From Chloroflexota bacterium (GTDB lineage Bacteria; Chloroflexota; Anaerolineae; Anaerolineales; UBA11657): a DNA stretch of 18,210 nt. Below the pieces are notes generated by a model that saw only the letters and a list, made by a program, of their open reading frames with translations, was not told the DNA's origin and did no database searches. The stretch's first letter is position 1; every line of letters starts with the position of its first letter. Position numbers and translations under genes: made by a program. The stretch covers positions 1 through 18,210 of the forward strand of contig QWRL01000005.1 of the NCBI GenBank assembly GCA_003670425.1. Direction: 5' to 3'. Below are positions 1 to 6,964 of this stretch, one piece after another.

Positions 1-59
1 CACCGCTCCGCAATCGGCTGATTGTCCCCGGTAGGGGAGTTGGTGACGAATCCCGGCAT
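1..59 (-). CDS. Possible 5' end of a divergent gene (partial, runs off the left edge)
   Basis: Read on the minus strand, an ATG at 57-59 opens a frame that stays open to the edge and reads MPGFVTNSPTGDNQPIAER. Its composition looks like ordinary protein. An in-frame stop lies just upstream at 78-80, and no GTG or TTG lies between, so this ATG is the only start in that frame. No clear Shine-Dalgarno sequence precedes it. Nineteen codons are too few to assign a family, and an open frame of this length can occur by chance in GC-rich DNA. If real, it is transcribed away from the oxidase operon and shares the intergenic region with it. Confidence 0.3.
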   Translation of the reverse strand, partial: MPGFVTNSPTGDNQPIAER

Positions 60-100
60 TCCCGGGCCGTCGGAAAGTTAGCAGTTTACCAGGGGAGTTG
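33..100. repeat. Short direct repeat pair (10 bp)
   Basis: AGGGGAGTTG occurs at 33-42 and again at 91-100, 58 bp apart start to start. The first copy overlaps a small dyad at 25-38 (TCCCC, loop GGTA, GGGGA). The pair could be a repeated protein-binding site between the divergent genes, or chance. Confidence 0.25.
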
Positions 101-130
101 TTTGCGCCGCAGGCTGCCTGAGCGCGAAAC
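100..130. other. Imperfect long dyad / potential stem-loop
   Basis: Bases 100-107 (GTTTGCGC) pair with 122-130 (GCGCGAAAC) with one bulged G at 126. Inside this, 110-113 (CAGG) pair with 117-120 (CCTG) around a 3-base loop. An outer pair of arms, AGCAGTTT at 80-87 and AAACTGCT at 127-134, offers an alternative fold. No T-run follows on either strand, so it is not a standard intrinsic terminator. It may be a binding site or a structured RNA segment; the role is unknown. Confidence 0.35.
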
Positions 131-177
131 TGCTGGCTGCGCATTGTCTGCAATTCAATCGATCTTGACTGCTGTAT

Positions 178-195
178 TTAGGCGCCAACGCCTAA
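178..195. promoter_or_regulatory. 18-bp perfect inverted repeat, candidate operator
   Basis: TTAGGCG (178-184) and CGCCTAA (189-195) are exact reverse complements around the 4-base spacer CCAA. A TTGACT hexamer at 165-170 lies 7 bp to the left. The form, two 7-bp half sites, is typical of a dimeric transcription-factor site. It sits about 80-100 bp upstream of the best promoter candidate. No regulator gene in the window can be tied to it. Confidence 0.35.
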
Positions 196-261
196 GATCT
201 CGCGGTATTTGGTCTTCCACCCTGTGCTGTGTAGTCTGATCCGGAAACGCATGTGCGATAC

Positions 262-286
262 AAGCCTGTACCAAACGGACAGGCTT
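262..286. promoter_or_regulatory. 8-bp inverted repeat overlapping the -35 box, candidate operator
   Basis: AAGCCTGT (262-269) and ACAGGCTT (279-286) are exact reverse complements with a 9-base spacer. The right arm overlaps the proposed -35 hexamer at 276-281. A protein bound here would cover the -35 element. If transcription starts near 311 the repeat is not transcribed, which favours a DNA operator over an RNA hairpin. Confidence 0.35.
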
Positions 287-304
287 AGTGCCCTGCGGTA
301 TACT
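276..304 (+). promoter_or_regulatory. Sigma70-like promoter candidate for the cox operon
   Basis: The -35 candidate is CGGACA (276-281, 4 of 6 to consensus) and the -10 is TATACT (299-304, 5 of 6), with an ideal 17-bp spacer. Transcription would start near 311, leaving a leader of about 46 bases before the coxB start. It was found by eye and is untested. Confidence 0.4.
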
Positions 305-344
305 TGTTCAAATTGGCACAAAGGCTCAATAACCCACGAATTTT

Positions 345-349
345 GGGAG
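345..349 (+). promoter_or_regulatory. Ribosome binding site that fixes the coxB GTG start
   Basis: GGGAG lies 7 bases before the GTG at 357. No ATG in the same frame offers a better position, so the site supports the unusual start codon. Confidence 0.6.
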
Positions 350-356
350 TTCGGCA

Positions 357-1367
357 GTGAAACATTTTTTGACTGTTACTGTTTTGGTGGTGATCTCCAC
401 CTTTTTGGTATCTGCGGGCATCGACAGCCTGGAGCTTCTGCCGCAAAACGCAAGTGTGCAGGGGCTGACGGTGGACTGGTTGTTCGGCCTGCATTTCAAG
501 CTGATTGCGTTTCTCTTCTCGCTCGTTATCGTGATTATGTTGTACGCCGTAGTGGTATTTCGGCGGCGCGCAGGTGATGACGGCGAGGGCACGCACTTCC
601 ACGGAAATGGCACACTGGAGTTAGTCTGGACGGTTGTGCCGTCGATCATTGTGGTCTTCTTTGGCTACATCGGCACCACCACTTTAATCTCCGTTACCGC
701 TGCCCAGCCGGATGAGGTTGCGATTGAGGCAGTCTCGCGCCAGTGGGTGTGGAGCTTCAACTACCCCGATGATGGCTTTAGCTCGGAAGAACTATATCTG
801 CCGGTGGGCCAGCCCATCCGCTTTGACCTAAAGGCGATGGACGTCATCCACGCCTTTTGGGTGCCGGAGTTTCGCGTAAAGTCTGATGCGGTACCGGGCC
901 GCACAAATGTGCTGCGGATTACTCCCAACCGCATCGGTGAATATAAACTGGTGTGCGCCGAACTTTGCGGGACGCGCCACGCCTACATGATGGCGCCGGT
1001 GAAAGTGGTTTCGCGCGAGGCCTATAGCGCGTGGGTGGCACAGAAGGTGGCCGAAGAGGCCGCCAAGAACACGCCCGAGGCACGCGGCGCGGCGCTCTAT
1101 ATAAGTCAAGGCTGCAAGGGCTGTCATTCGCTGGATGGCAGCAAGATTGTAGGCCCCACGTGGAAGGGTTTGTACGGGTCGCCGCAAGCACATACGGACG
1201 GTACAACCGCGATTGCGGATGAGGAGTACCTCTACAATTCGATTGTCAATCCAAATTTGCAGGTGGTGGCGGGTTATCCCGCCAATGTGATGCCCCAGAA
1301 CTATGGCGAGCTGCTGACGGCAGACAACATCAACAACATCATCGCCTACATCAAGACGCTTAAATAG
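357..1367 (+). CDS. coxB: Cytochrome c oxidase subunit II fused to cytochrome c (caa3 type)
   Basis: This subunit takes electrons from the donor side of the chain and passes them through CuA to subunit I. Residues 1-20 form a signal or first hydrophobic segment, and membrane helices follow at about 46-68 and 88-112. The CuA domain is complete: H165, C200, E202, C204, H208 and M211 in CAELCGTRHAYM. The aromatic segment RQWVWSF (128-134) is the usual electron-entry region. A class I cytochrome c domain follows at about 240-336, with heme motif CKGCH (253-257) and the likely axial Met312 in VMPQNYG. The fusion makes a separate small cytochrome c unnecessary and defines the caa3 type. The start is GTG with a good ribosome site, and length (336 aa) is normal for such fusions. 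It is the first gene of the operon. Confidence 0.97.
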   Translation: MKHFLTVTVLVVISTFLVSAGIDSLELLPQNASVQGLTVDWLFGLHFKLIAFLFSLVIVIMLYAVVVFRRRAGDDGEGTHFHGNGTLELVWTVVPSIIVVFFGYIGTTTLISVTAAQPDEVAIEAVSRQWVWSFNYPDDGFSSEELYLPVGQPIRFDLKAMDVIHAFWVPEFRVKSDAVPGRTNVLRITPNRIGEYKLVCAELCGTRHAYMMAPVKVVSREAYSAWVAQKVAEEAAKNTPEARGAALYISQGCKGCHSLDGSKIVGPTWKGLYGSPQAHTDGTTAIADEEYLYNSIVNPNLQVVAGYPANVMPQNYGELLTADNINNIIAYIKTLK

Positions 1368-1380
1368 GAGCGGCAAGAAC

Positions 1381-3264
1381 ATGCGCACTTTTTTTAAACT
1401 TGGCTTTGTGCGGGGTCTGCTGGGGCAGGTGCTTGGCACGCTGCTGGGCATGGGCCTGGTAACCGGAATGCGCGCTGCATTCGGCTACAGCCCGCTGTGG
1501 CTGGCTGAGCCGGCGTGGGTGATTGGTGGCTTGCTGGGCACCGTCGGCTTCATGGTTGGCGTCGGTGCACTTACGGACTGGGCCAAGTGGGCTGGCGGTC
1601 TTGCGACGCCGATGCACCACGGGGCGCCCGCGGGCCAGCCGGAGTGGACGCGCTACTTTGCGGTAGACCTGAGCCACAAGGTGATTGGAGTTCAGTACAC
1701 AGTGTGGGGCATCTTCGTGCTGCTGGTGGGCGGACTTTTGGCGGGGCTCTTTCGCGTGGAACTGTTGCAGCCTGGCATGCAGTACTTCACCACTGACCGC
1801 TACAACACAATGATCAGCGCGCATGGCATCATTATGATCGCCGCCATCCTGCTGGGCGTGGGCGGCATGATCAACTATTTGGTGCCGCTCATGATCGGCG
1901 CCTCGGACATGGCGTTCCCGCGCCTGAACGCATTTGGTTTTTGGATCAATGTGCCAGCCTCGCTGCTGCTGATCACGGCCATGTTTGTGGGTGGCTGGGA
2001 CACAGGCTGGACGGCATACCCGCCCAACAGCTTGCGGACAGCGTTAGGCGGCCCGCTTTTCTTTTTGGGGTTCTACACAATTGGAATTTCTTCGATTGTC
2101 GGCGGCCTCAATTTACTGGTGACCGTGTTTACAATGCGGCCGCCGAGCATGAACCTCTTCCGCATGCCAATCTTTGTTTGGGCTGCCGTCGGCACCAGTA
2201 TTCTGCAGCTGCTGGCTACGCAGCTGGTGGGCCTGGCAATGCTGATGCTGATTGTTGAGCGATCGCTGGGCATGGGCTTCTTTACGCCGGTGCTCAACGA
2301 AGCTGCCAAGGCGCTGAACTCTCCGCCGGGAGACCCGGTGCTGTTCCAGCATCTATTCTGGTTTTACTCGCATCCGGCGGTCTATGTGTTTGTGCTGCCG
2401 GGCCTGGGCATCATCAGCGAGCTGCTGCCGGTGTTTGCGCGCAAGCCGCTGTTTGGCTACAAGTGGATTGCACTCTCCAGCATTGGCATTGCCTTCCTGG
2501 GCTTCCTGGTGTGGGCGCACCACATGTTTACATCCGGCATGTCCAATTATTTGCGGCTGCCGTTTATGTACGCCACGCTCATTATCGCGGTGCCAACCGG
2601 CGTCAAGTTCTTCAGCTGGCTGGGCACCTTGTGGGGCGGCAAGCTTACCTATCCCACGCCGATGTTGTTTGTGCTCGGTGCAATCTCTGTGTTTTTGCTG
2701 GGCGGACTTACCGGGCCGCCCGCTGCCACTATCACCACCGACTTGTATTTGCACGATACCTACTGGGTGGTAGGGCACTTTCACCAAACATTCTTTGGCG
2801 GATTTATGTTTCCGTTTTTCGCTGCGATGTATTACTGGTTCCCCAAGGTGACCGGCCGCAAATATAACGAGGCGCTTGGCAAGCTGCATTTTTGGCTGAT
2901 GGTGGCTGGCTTTTGGGTGATGTCGTTGGGCCAGATTTGGGCGGGACTGCGCGGCATGCGCCGGCGCATTGCGGACTATGACCCGGCGCTCGGTGTGCAA
3001 AATATTCAGATTGGCATCACCGTTGCGGCCTTTGTGATTGCCTTCTCGATTTTGATCGCGTTGTACAACTTCATAGTGAGCGCGCGCAGCGCCGAAGTTG
3101 CCGAAAGAAATCCGTGGCGCTCGCGCTCGCCGGAGTGGCAAATTCCGTCGCCGATTCCGGAGCACAGCTATGCTGCGCCGCTGGCTGTGGTGGGCGAGCC
3201 CTACGACTATGGCCTGCCTGGTTCTGTGTATGTGCGCATGGAGCTGGCGGGCGCCGGCGATTAG
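1381..3264 (+). CDS. coxA: Cytochrome c oxidase subunit I (A2-type heme-copper oxidase, N-terminally extended)
   Basis: This is the catalytic, proton-pumping subunit that reduces O2 to water. Metal ligands are all present: H148 for the low-spin heme; H331, H380 and H381 for CuB; H466 for the high-spin heme and H468 for the low-spin heme (VVGHFHQTFF). Tyr335 in YSHPAVY is the expected His-Tyr cross-link partner. The Glu of the A1 motif GHPEV is replaced by the Tyr-Ser pair typical of A2 oxidases such as Thermus caa3. K409 (PTGVKFFSW) marks the K-channel and D176 (GASDMAFPR) the D-channel entrance. The catalytic core starts near residue 95; before it lie about 90 extra residues with two hydrophobic segments (about 11-30 and 45-65). 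An AGGAG site at 1366-1370 overlaps the coxB stop. Length is 627 aa against about 530-560 for many subunits I. Confidence 0.98.
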   Translation: MRTFFKLGFVRGLLGQVLGTLLGMGLVTGMRAAFGYSPLWLAEPAWVIGGLLGTVGFMVGVGALTDWAKWAGGLATPMHHGAPAGQPEWTRYFAVDLSHKVIGVQYTVWGIFVLLVGGLLAGLFRVELLQPGMQYFTTDRYNTMISAHGIIMIAAILLGVGGMINYLVPLMIGASDMAFPRLNAFGFWINVPASLLLITAMFVGGWDTGWTAYPPNSLRTALGGPLFFLGFYTIGISSIVGGLNLLVTVFTMRPPSMNLFRMPIFVWAAVGTSILQLLATQLVGLAMLMLIVERSLGMGFFTPVLNEAAKALNSPPGDPVLFQHLFWFYSHPAVYVFVLPGLGIISELLPVFARKPLFGYKWIALSSIGIAFLGFLVWAHHMFTSGMSNYLRLPFMYATLIIAVPTGVKFFSWLGTLWGGKLTYPTPMLFVLGAISVFLLGGLTGPPAATITTDLYLHDTYWVVGHFHQTFFGGFMFPFFAAMYYWFPKVTGRKYNEALGKLHFWLMVAGFWVMSLGQIWAGLRGMRRRIADYDPALGVQNIQIGITVAAFVIAFSILIALYNFIVSARSAEVAERNPWRSRSPEWQIPSPIPEHSYAAPLAVVGEPYDYGLPGSVYVRMELAGAGD

Positions 3265-3280
3265 GCGGAGATTTAGTTAG

Positions 3281-3697
3281 ATGACTACATCAACAATGTA
3301 TCTGTTGGCAACTGCGGCAGTGCTGGTATTGACCGTGGGTGGTGGCGTAGGGCTCGCAGTGCTGTTTCATTTGGGCAGCCAGCTGGTGCTGGGGGATGGC
3401 CGGCTGCCGCGCTTGGTGCCGCAGCGCGTAATTGTGCCAACTGAGCCGATGGCAGTGCTGCGCTGGCGCCGCGAGCAGGATGAGGAGCGCATGGCTGTTG
3501 CACGGCGCGTGGCCGCCTACCGCAGCGGTGCCACCGTACTGATTGTGCTGGCCGCGCTGACTGGTTTCGAGTACGTGATGAACCTTGTCGGGATCTCCGT
3601 GTTCGGGTTGTTTGTGATTGCGCTTGTGAAGGCTGCAATTATTGTGCACTACTTTATGCATGTGGCCACTGTGTTTGCGGCCGGGGACGGGCACTAA
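3281..3697 (+). CDS. Cytochrome c oxidase subunit IV-like small membrane protein
   Basis: The 138-residue protein has three predicted membrane helices (about 5-30, 82-104 and 106-131). The last two, with E97, K117, H123 and the ending VKAAIIVHYFMHV, match the pattern of the prokaryotic oxidase subunit IV family (CtaF/CyoD-like), which stabilises the CuB site of subunit I. The first helix and the charged stretch RWRREQDEER (61-70) are additional to the usual core of about 90-100 residues. A GGAG at 3267-3270 precedes the ATG by 10 bases. It sits between subunits I and III, whereas subunit IV genes usually follow subunit III. Family assignment rests on the C-terminal half only. Confidence 0.75.
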   Translation: MTTSTMYLLATAAVLVLTVGGGVGLAVLFHLGSQLVLGDGRLPRLVPQRVIVPTEPMAVLRWRREQDEERMAVARRVAAYRSGATVLIVLAALTGFEYVMNLVGISVFGLFVIALVKAAIIVHYFMHVATVFAAGDGH

Positions 3698-4270
3698 ATG
3701 AGCGGCTCAACTGCTGTGCATGGCGAATACCGGGCTGCACTGCGCAACAACCGGCTTGGGCTTTGGCTCTTCTTTCTCTCCGAGTCGTTTTTGTTCATAG
3801 GGATCCTGGTTACGCGCTTTTACCTGTGGGGCAACACGCGGCCGGAATTAAATCAGCTGAACGGCCTGCTGGTCACAATTGTGCTGCTCCTGAGCAGCTT
3901 TACAATGAACCGGGCGGAGACCGCGCTTGTGCAAAACGACCGCAAGACATTTCTCAATAGCTTGCTGGTGACGGTGGTGCTTGGGTTGTTGTTTTTGGCG
4001 GGCGTGATAGTGTTTGAGTGGGGTGGCCACATCCGCCCGAGTGACGGCGCTTACGGCGCTGTGCTGTTTGGCATGACGGGCATGCATGCCCTTCACGTTG
4101 TCAGCGGCATTGTGTTCATTTTGATTGTGTGGAATAACGGGCGGCGCGGCCTGTACTCCTCCGAGCAGCATTGGGGTGTGGAAGCATGTGCCATCTGGTG
4201 GCACTATGTGGATCTGGTTTGGGTATTTTTCTACCCAGCGCTGTACCTGATGGGGCAGGCGATTCGCTAG
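3698..4270 (+). CDS. coxC: Cytochrome c oxidase subunit III
   Basis: This polytopic subunit binds subunit I and protects its turnover and proton uptake. The 190-residue form has five predicted helices, the short version common in caa3 and bo3 oxidases. Family marks are LWLFFLSESFLF (22-33, with conserved E29), MTGMHALHVVSG (126-137) and WWHYVDLVWVFFYPALYL (167-184). The ATG directly abuts the TAA of the preceding gene with no base between, so translation is probably coupled; no strong separate ribosome site is seen. Confidence 0.97.
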   Translation: MSGSTAVHGEYRAALRNNRLGLWLFFLSESFLFIGILVTRFYLWGNTRPELNQLNGLLVTIVLLLSSFTMNRAETALVQNDRKTFLNSLLVTVVLGLLFLAGVIVFEWGGHIRPSDGAYGAVLFGMTGMHALHVVSGIVFILIVWNNGRRGLYSSEQHWGVEACAIWWHYVDLVWVFFYPALYLMGQAIR

Positions 4271-4299
4271 CCAGCGTCTCTCTGCTGCGCTGCGCTTGA

Positions 4300-4315
4300 C
4301 GGGCCAGCTGGCCCG
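4300..4315. other. 16-bp perfect palindrome between coxC and ctaG
   Basis: CGGGCCAGCTGGCCCG reads the same on both strands. It lies in the 84-bp gap after coxC, the largest gap inside the oxidase operon. No T-run follows, so it is not a classical terminator. It could slow polymerase, bind a protein, or shape mRNA processing between structural and assembly genes. Confidence 0.35.
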
Positions 4316-4354
4316 CCGCCCCGCCGCTGTTGCAGGGGTGCATAAGTAGAAATT

Positions 4355-5263
4355 ATGTCCGCCGAAGCAAGTGCCTTTTTCAGGTCGTGGGATCCGCGCG
4401 CGGATGTGATATTTGTGCTGGGCATTCTTGGCTCGCTTTATCTAACCGGCTGGCTGCGCATGCGCGCTCCGCAACGCGGGCGCGGCCGCATTACGCGCGC
4501 CGCAAATGGCTGGCGCCTCGGTGCGTATCTCGGCGGGCTTGCCCTGCTTGGAATTGCGCTGATGTCGCCGCTGGATGTTTTGGGAGAGCAGCTCTTTTTC
4601 TTGCACATGCTGCAGCACATGCTGCTCACCATGTATGTTCCGCCGCTGCTACTGCTGGCAAACCCGCTGCCGTTTGTGATGTGGGGATTGCCGCCCGCCT
4701 TGCGCCGGGCGCTGGGCGTTCTGCTTGTGCCCAAGGGGATTGTGCGGCGCGCGCTTTTGGCGGTAACGCCACCGGCAGTGCTCTGGCTGATTTACGCCGG
4801 AACCATTTTGCTCTGGCATGACCCGTACGCGTACAGCCTGGCGCAAGGCGATTCGCTCGTGCATGACTTGGAGCACATATCTTTTTTTGTGGCGTCGCTG
4901 CTCTTCTGGTGGCACATTACCGGAGCCGGCCCGCGCATTCACCGCCCCATGGCGCGCTGGAAGAAGATATTATTTTTGCTGGGTGCGGTGCCGGCAAACA
5001 TGCTGACCGGCATCACAATTGCATTTGCCACGGCGCCGCTGTATGCGCATTACGCAGCCATGCCGCGCCTGTTTAATATTTCCGTGCTGGGTGACCAGCA
5101 GCTCGGCGGTACCATCATGTGGATCCAGGGCAGCGAGATGTACATCATTGCCACGCTCATACTTATCTCGCGCATGCTGGGTGATGAGTCCCGCAAGCAG
5201 CCGCTGCCCGAGGCGCAGTGGGCCACAGCGGAAGCGCTAAAGGCACCGGGATGGCGTCCCTAG
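4355..5263 (+). CDS. ctaG: Cytochrome c oxidase assembly factor, caa3_CtaG family
   Basis: This is the polytopic CtaG of Gram-positive-type caa3 oxidases, needed for active caa3 oxidase and thought to act in CuB assembly. It is unrelated to Cox11, which shares the gene name. About seven membrane helices are visible. Conserved histidines and motifs include FLHMLQHMLLTM (82-93), HDPYAY (155-160), HDLEHISFF (170-178) and WWHITG (185-190), with DQQLGGTIMWIQG (247-259) near the end. Length, 302 aa, is normal. The ATG has only a weak ribosome site, but no better start is seen. It follows coxC after 84 bp and overlaps surf1 at its end. Confidence 0.93.
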   Translation: MSAEASAFFRSWDPRADVIFVLGILGSLYLTGWLRMRAPQRGRGRITRAANGWRLGAYLGGLALLGIALMSPLDVLGEQLFFLHMLQHMLLTMYVPPLLLLANPLPFVMWGLPPALRRALGVLLVPKGIVRRALLAVTPPAVLWLIYAGTILLWHDPYAYSLAQGDSLVHDLEHISFFVASLLFWWHITGAGPRIHRPMARWKKILFLLGAVPANMLTGITIAFATAPLYAHYAAMPRLFNISVLGDQQLGGTIMWIQGSEMYIIATLILISRMLGDESRKQPLPEAQWATAEALKAPGWRP

Positions 5264-6012
5264 CCGGCCGGCAGCCGGGACCGGCACCCTTGGTGCTGCA
5301 GCTGTTCAGCCGGCGCTGGTGGTGGGTGACGCTGCTGGTGATTGCAGCGGTTGGCGTGATGGCCGGGCTGGGCAGCTGGCAGCTTGCGCGGCTGGACCAG
5401 CGCCGGGCCCGCAATGCACAACAGCAGCGCATGCTGGCGAGCGCGCCATTGGATTTGGCGCGCGCGCAATGGCCGGCCGACCTGCAGCCGCTGCATATGC
5501 AGCCGGCATCCGTTAGCGGCGAGTTTGATTACGCGCAGCAGGTGTTGTTAAAAGAGCAGTTGTATGTGGGGCAGGCCGGTGTGCATCTGATTACACCGCT
5601 GCGCATTGCCGGCACAAACCAGGCAGTGCTGGTAGACCGCGGCTGGATTTCGTACGCAGCGTCATTGGGTGACTTGGCGCAGTTTAATGAAGCGCCCGGC
5701 AAGCGCGTTGAGGGTTGGCTGCACCTTACGCAGCTGCTGCCGGGCGGCCGCACAGAACCACCGCCGGCCGCAGCGCGCAAAGAGTGGTATCGCACGGACA
5801 TTGCGGGCATTCAGGCGCAACTGGCATATCCGCTTTTGCCAATGTACCTAGAAGCCGGTTCAAGTGCACCGGCAGCGCCGGGGCTGCTGCGCTTTCAGCC
5901 GGATGTGGTTTTTGATGACGGGCCGCACATGGGCTATGCCCTGCAGTGGTTTTTATTCTGTGGCCTGCTGGCTGTGGGTTACCTGAGCTTTGTGAGGCGC
6001 AACGGCGTCTAA
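5251..6012 (+). CDS. SURF1 family oxidase assembly protein
   Basis: SURF1 proteins help insert heme a into subunit I. The protein has the family's two-helix plan. An N-terminal helix (about 22-42) runs into GSWQLARL (41-48), a soluble outer domain carries LVDRGWI (127-133), and a C-terminal helix carries GPHMGYALQWFLF (224-236). The ATG at 5251 is preferred over an in-frame GTG at 5218 because AAGG stands 7 bases before it and the shorter start fits the family. It overlaps the end of ctaG by 13 bases, so the two are probably coupled. Length is 253 aa. Confidence 0.93.
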   Translation: MASLAGRQPGPAPLVLQLFSRRWWWVTLLVIAAVGVMAGLGSWQLARLDQRRARNAQQQRMLASAPLDLARAQWPADLQPLHMQPASVSGEFDYAQQVLLKEQLYVGQAGVHLITPLRIAGTNQAVLVDRGWISYAASLGDLAQFNEAPGKRVEGWLHLTQLLPGGRTEPPPAAARKEWYRTDIAGIQAQLAYPLLPMYLEAGSSAPAAPGLLRFQPDVVFDDGPHMGYALQWFLFCGLLAVGYLSFVRRNGV

Positions 6013-6026
6013 GGGGGAAGTGGGCG

Positions 6027-6950
6027 ATGAGTGTTGAGACTGCAGTGGCGCCGGCGGCAGCGCCGGCCATCAAATCCGGCGGAGTGCTTTCTACGCTGGC
6101 GGTTTTGTTTAAGTTGCGCGTGGTATCGCTGCTGCTGGTGGCAGCTGGCGGTGGTGCGGTGCTGGCAGCCGGCGGATGGCCGGGCGCCGGCCCATTGCTG
6201 CTGGTTGCAGCCACTGGCGGTCTGGCAGCGGCTGGTTCGGGCGCGCTCAACCAGGTGCTGGAGCGCAAGCGCGATGCATTGATGCAGCGCACCGCGCGCC
6301 GGCCATTGGTGATTGGCGGCTTCCTCAGCGCCGGGCGCGTGACCGTGCTGGCTCTGCTGCTGATCATTGTTCCCGCGCTGCTTGTGCTGCCCGCCAACCC
6401 CGCGCTGGCATTTTTTGTGTGGCTGGGAGCCGCAATCTATGTGGGCATTTATACGCTGTGGCTCAAGCCGCGCACACTCTTGAATATTGTGATTGGCGGC
6501 GCGGCGGGCAGCGCAGCCGTGCTCTCGGGCAGCGCAGCCGCCGGCAACTGGAGCGACCCTGGTGCGGTGACGCTGGCGCTGCTGGTGTTCTTGTGGACGC
6601 CCACGCACTTTTGGAGCCTGGCGCTGGTGTACCGCGATGACTATGCGGCTGGCGGCATCCCGATGCTGCCCACGCGCGTGAGCGGGCGCAGCGCCGTGCT
6701 TTGGATGATGGTGCATACCGTTCCCACTGCGCTGGCGGGCATTGTGCTGGCGGCGCACCCGGCCCTCGGTTATGTTTATTTGCTGCCCGTCACGGCTGCC
6801 TCAGTTTATCTGGTTGTGCGCAATCTGCAATTGCTGCAAGACCCGGGCCGCGCTGCGGCCTTGAGCTTCTTTAAGTATTCCAATATTTATCTGGCTTTGA
6901 TAGTGTTGATGATTTTTATTGACGCGGTGCAGCCATTCGCAAAAGTTTGA
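6027..6950 (+). CDS. ctaB: Protoheme IX farnesyltransferase (heme O synthase)
   Basis: This membrane enzyme of the UbiA family transfers a farnesyl group to protoheme to make heme O, the precursor of heme A. The prenyl-diphosphate/Mg motif is NQVLERKRDALMQRTARRPL (75-94). N75, E79 and D83 line it, with Glu in the first acidic position as in COX10. The second conserved loop is YRDDYAAGGIPMLP (202-215), preceded by FLWTPTHFWSLAL (188-200). Around eight to nine helices are predicted in 307 aa. The ATG at 6027 follows a purine-rich ribosome site (GGGGGAAG, 6013-6020); an in-frame start at 5946 lies inside surf1 and is not preferred. Confidence 0.96.
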   Translation: MSVETAVAPAAAPAIKSGGVLSTLAVLFKLRVVSLLLVAAGGGAVLAAGGWPGAGPLLLVAATGGLAAAGSGALNQVLERKRDALMQRTARRPLVIGGFLSAGRVTVLALLLIIVPALLVLPANPALAFFVWLGAAIYVGIYTLWLKPRTLLNIVIGGAAGSAAVLSGSAAAGNWSDPGAVTLALLVFLWTPTHFWSLALVYRDDYAAGGIPMLPTRVSGRSAVLWMMVHTVPTALAGIVLAAHPALGYVYLLPVTAASVYLVVRNLQLLQDPGRAAALSFFKYSNIYLALIVLMIFIDAVQPFAKV

Positions 6951-6964
6951 CGCGCGCTGGCGGC

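Larger units (their letters stand above)
60..356. other. Non-coding leader region upstream of the oxidase operon
   Basis: This stretch has no convincing gene. A plus-strand frame open from 3 to about 230 translates to an Arg/Ser/Cys-rich string unlike a protein. The region is visibly less GC-rich in its right half. It holds several dyads (around 53-66, 100-130, 178-195 and 262-286) and a promoter candidate at 276-304, annotated separately. It is the only sizeable gene-free stretch in the window and is the probable control region for coxB and the genes behind it. Confidence 0.6.

Noticed and set aside
3..230. A plus-strand frame open for about 75 codons at the left edge
   Set aside because: The translation is dominated by Arg, Ser and Cys, uses atypical codons for this genome, and runs through the dyads and into the promoter region; it looks like a chance open frame.
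4300..4315. Palindrome as an intrinsic terminator
   Set aside because: No T-run follows on either strand, and the genes on both sides belong to the same functional operon.
5946..6026. Upstream in-frame start for ctaB
   Set aside because: It lies within the conserved C-terminus of SURF1 and lacks a ribosome site, whereas the ATG at 6027 has a strong one and gives the normal N-terminus.
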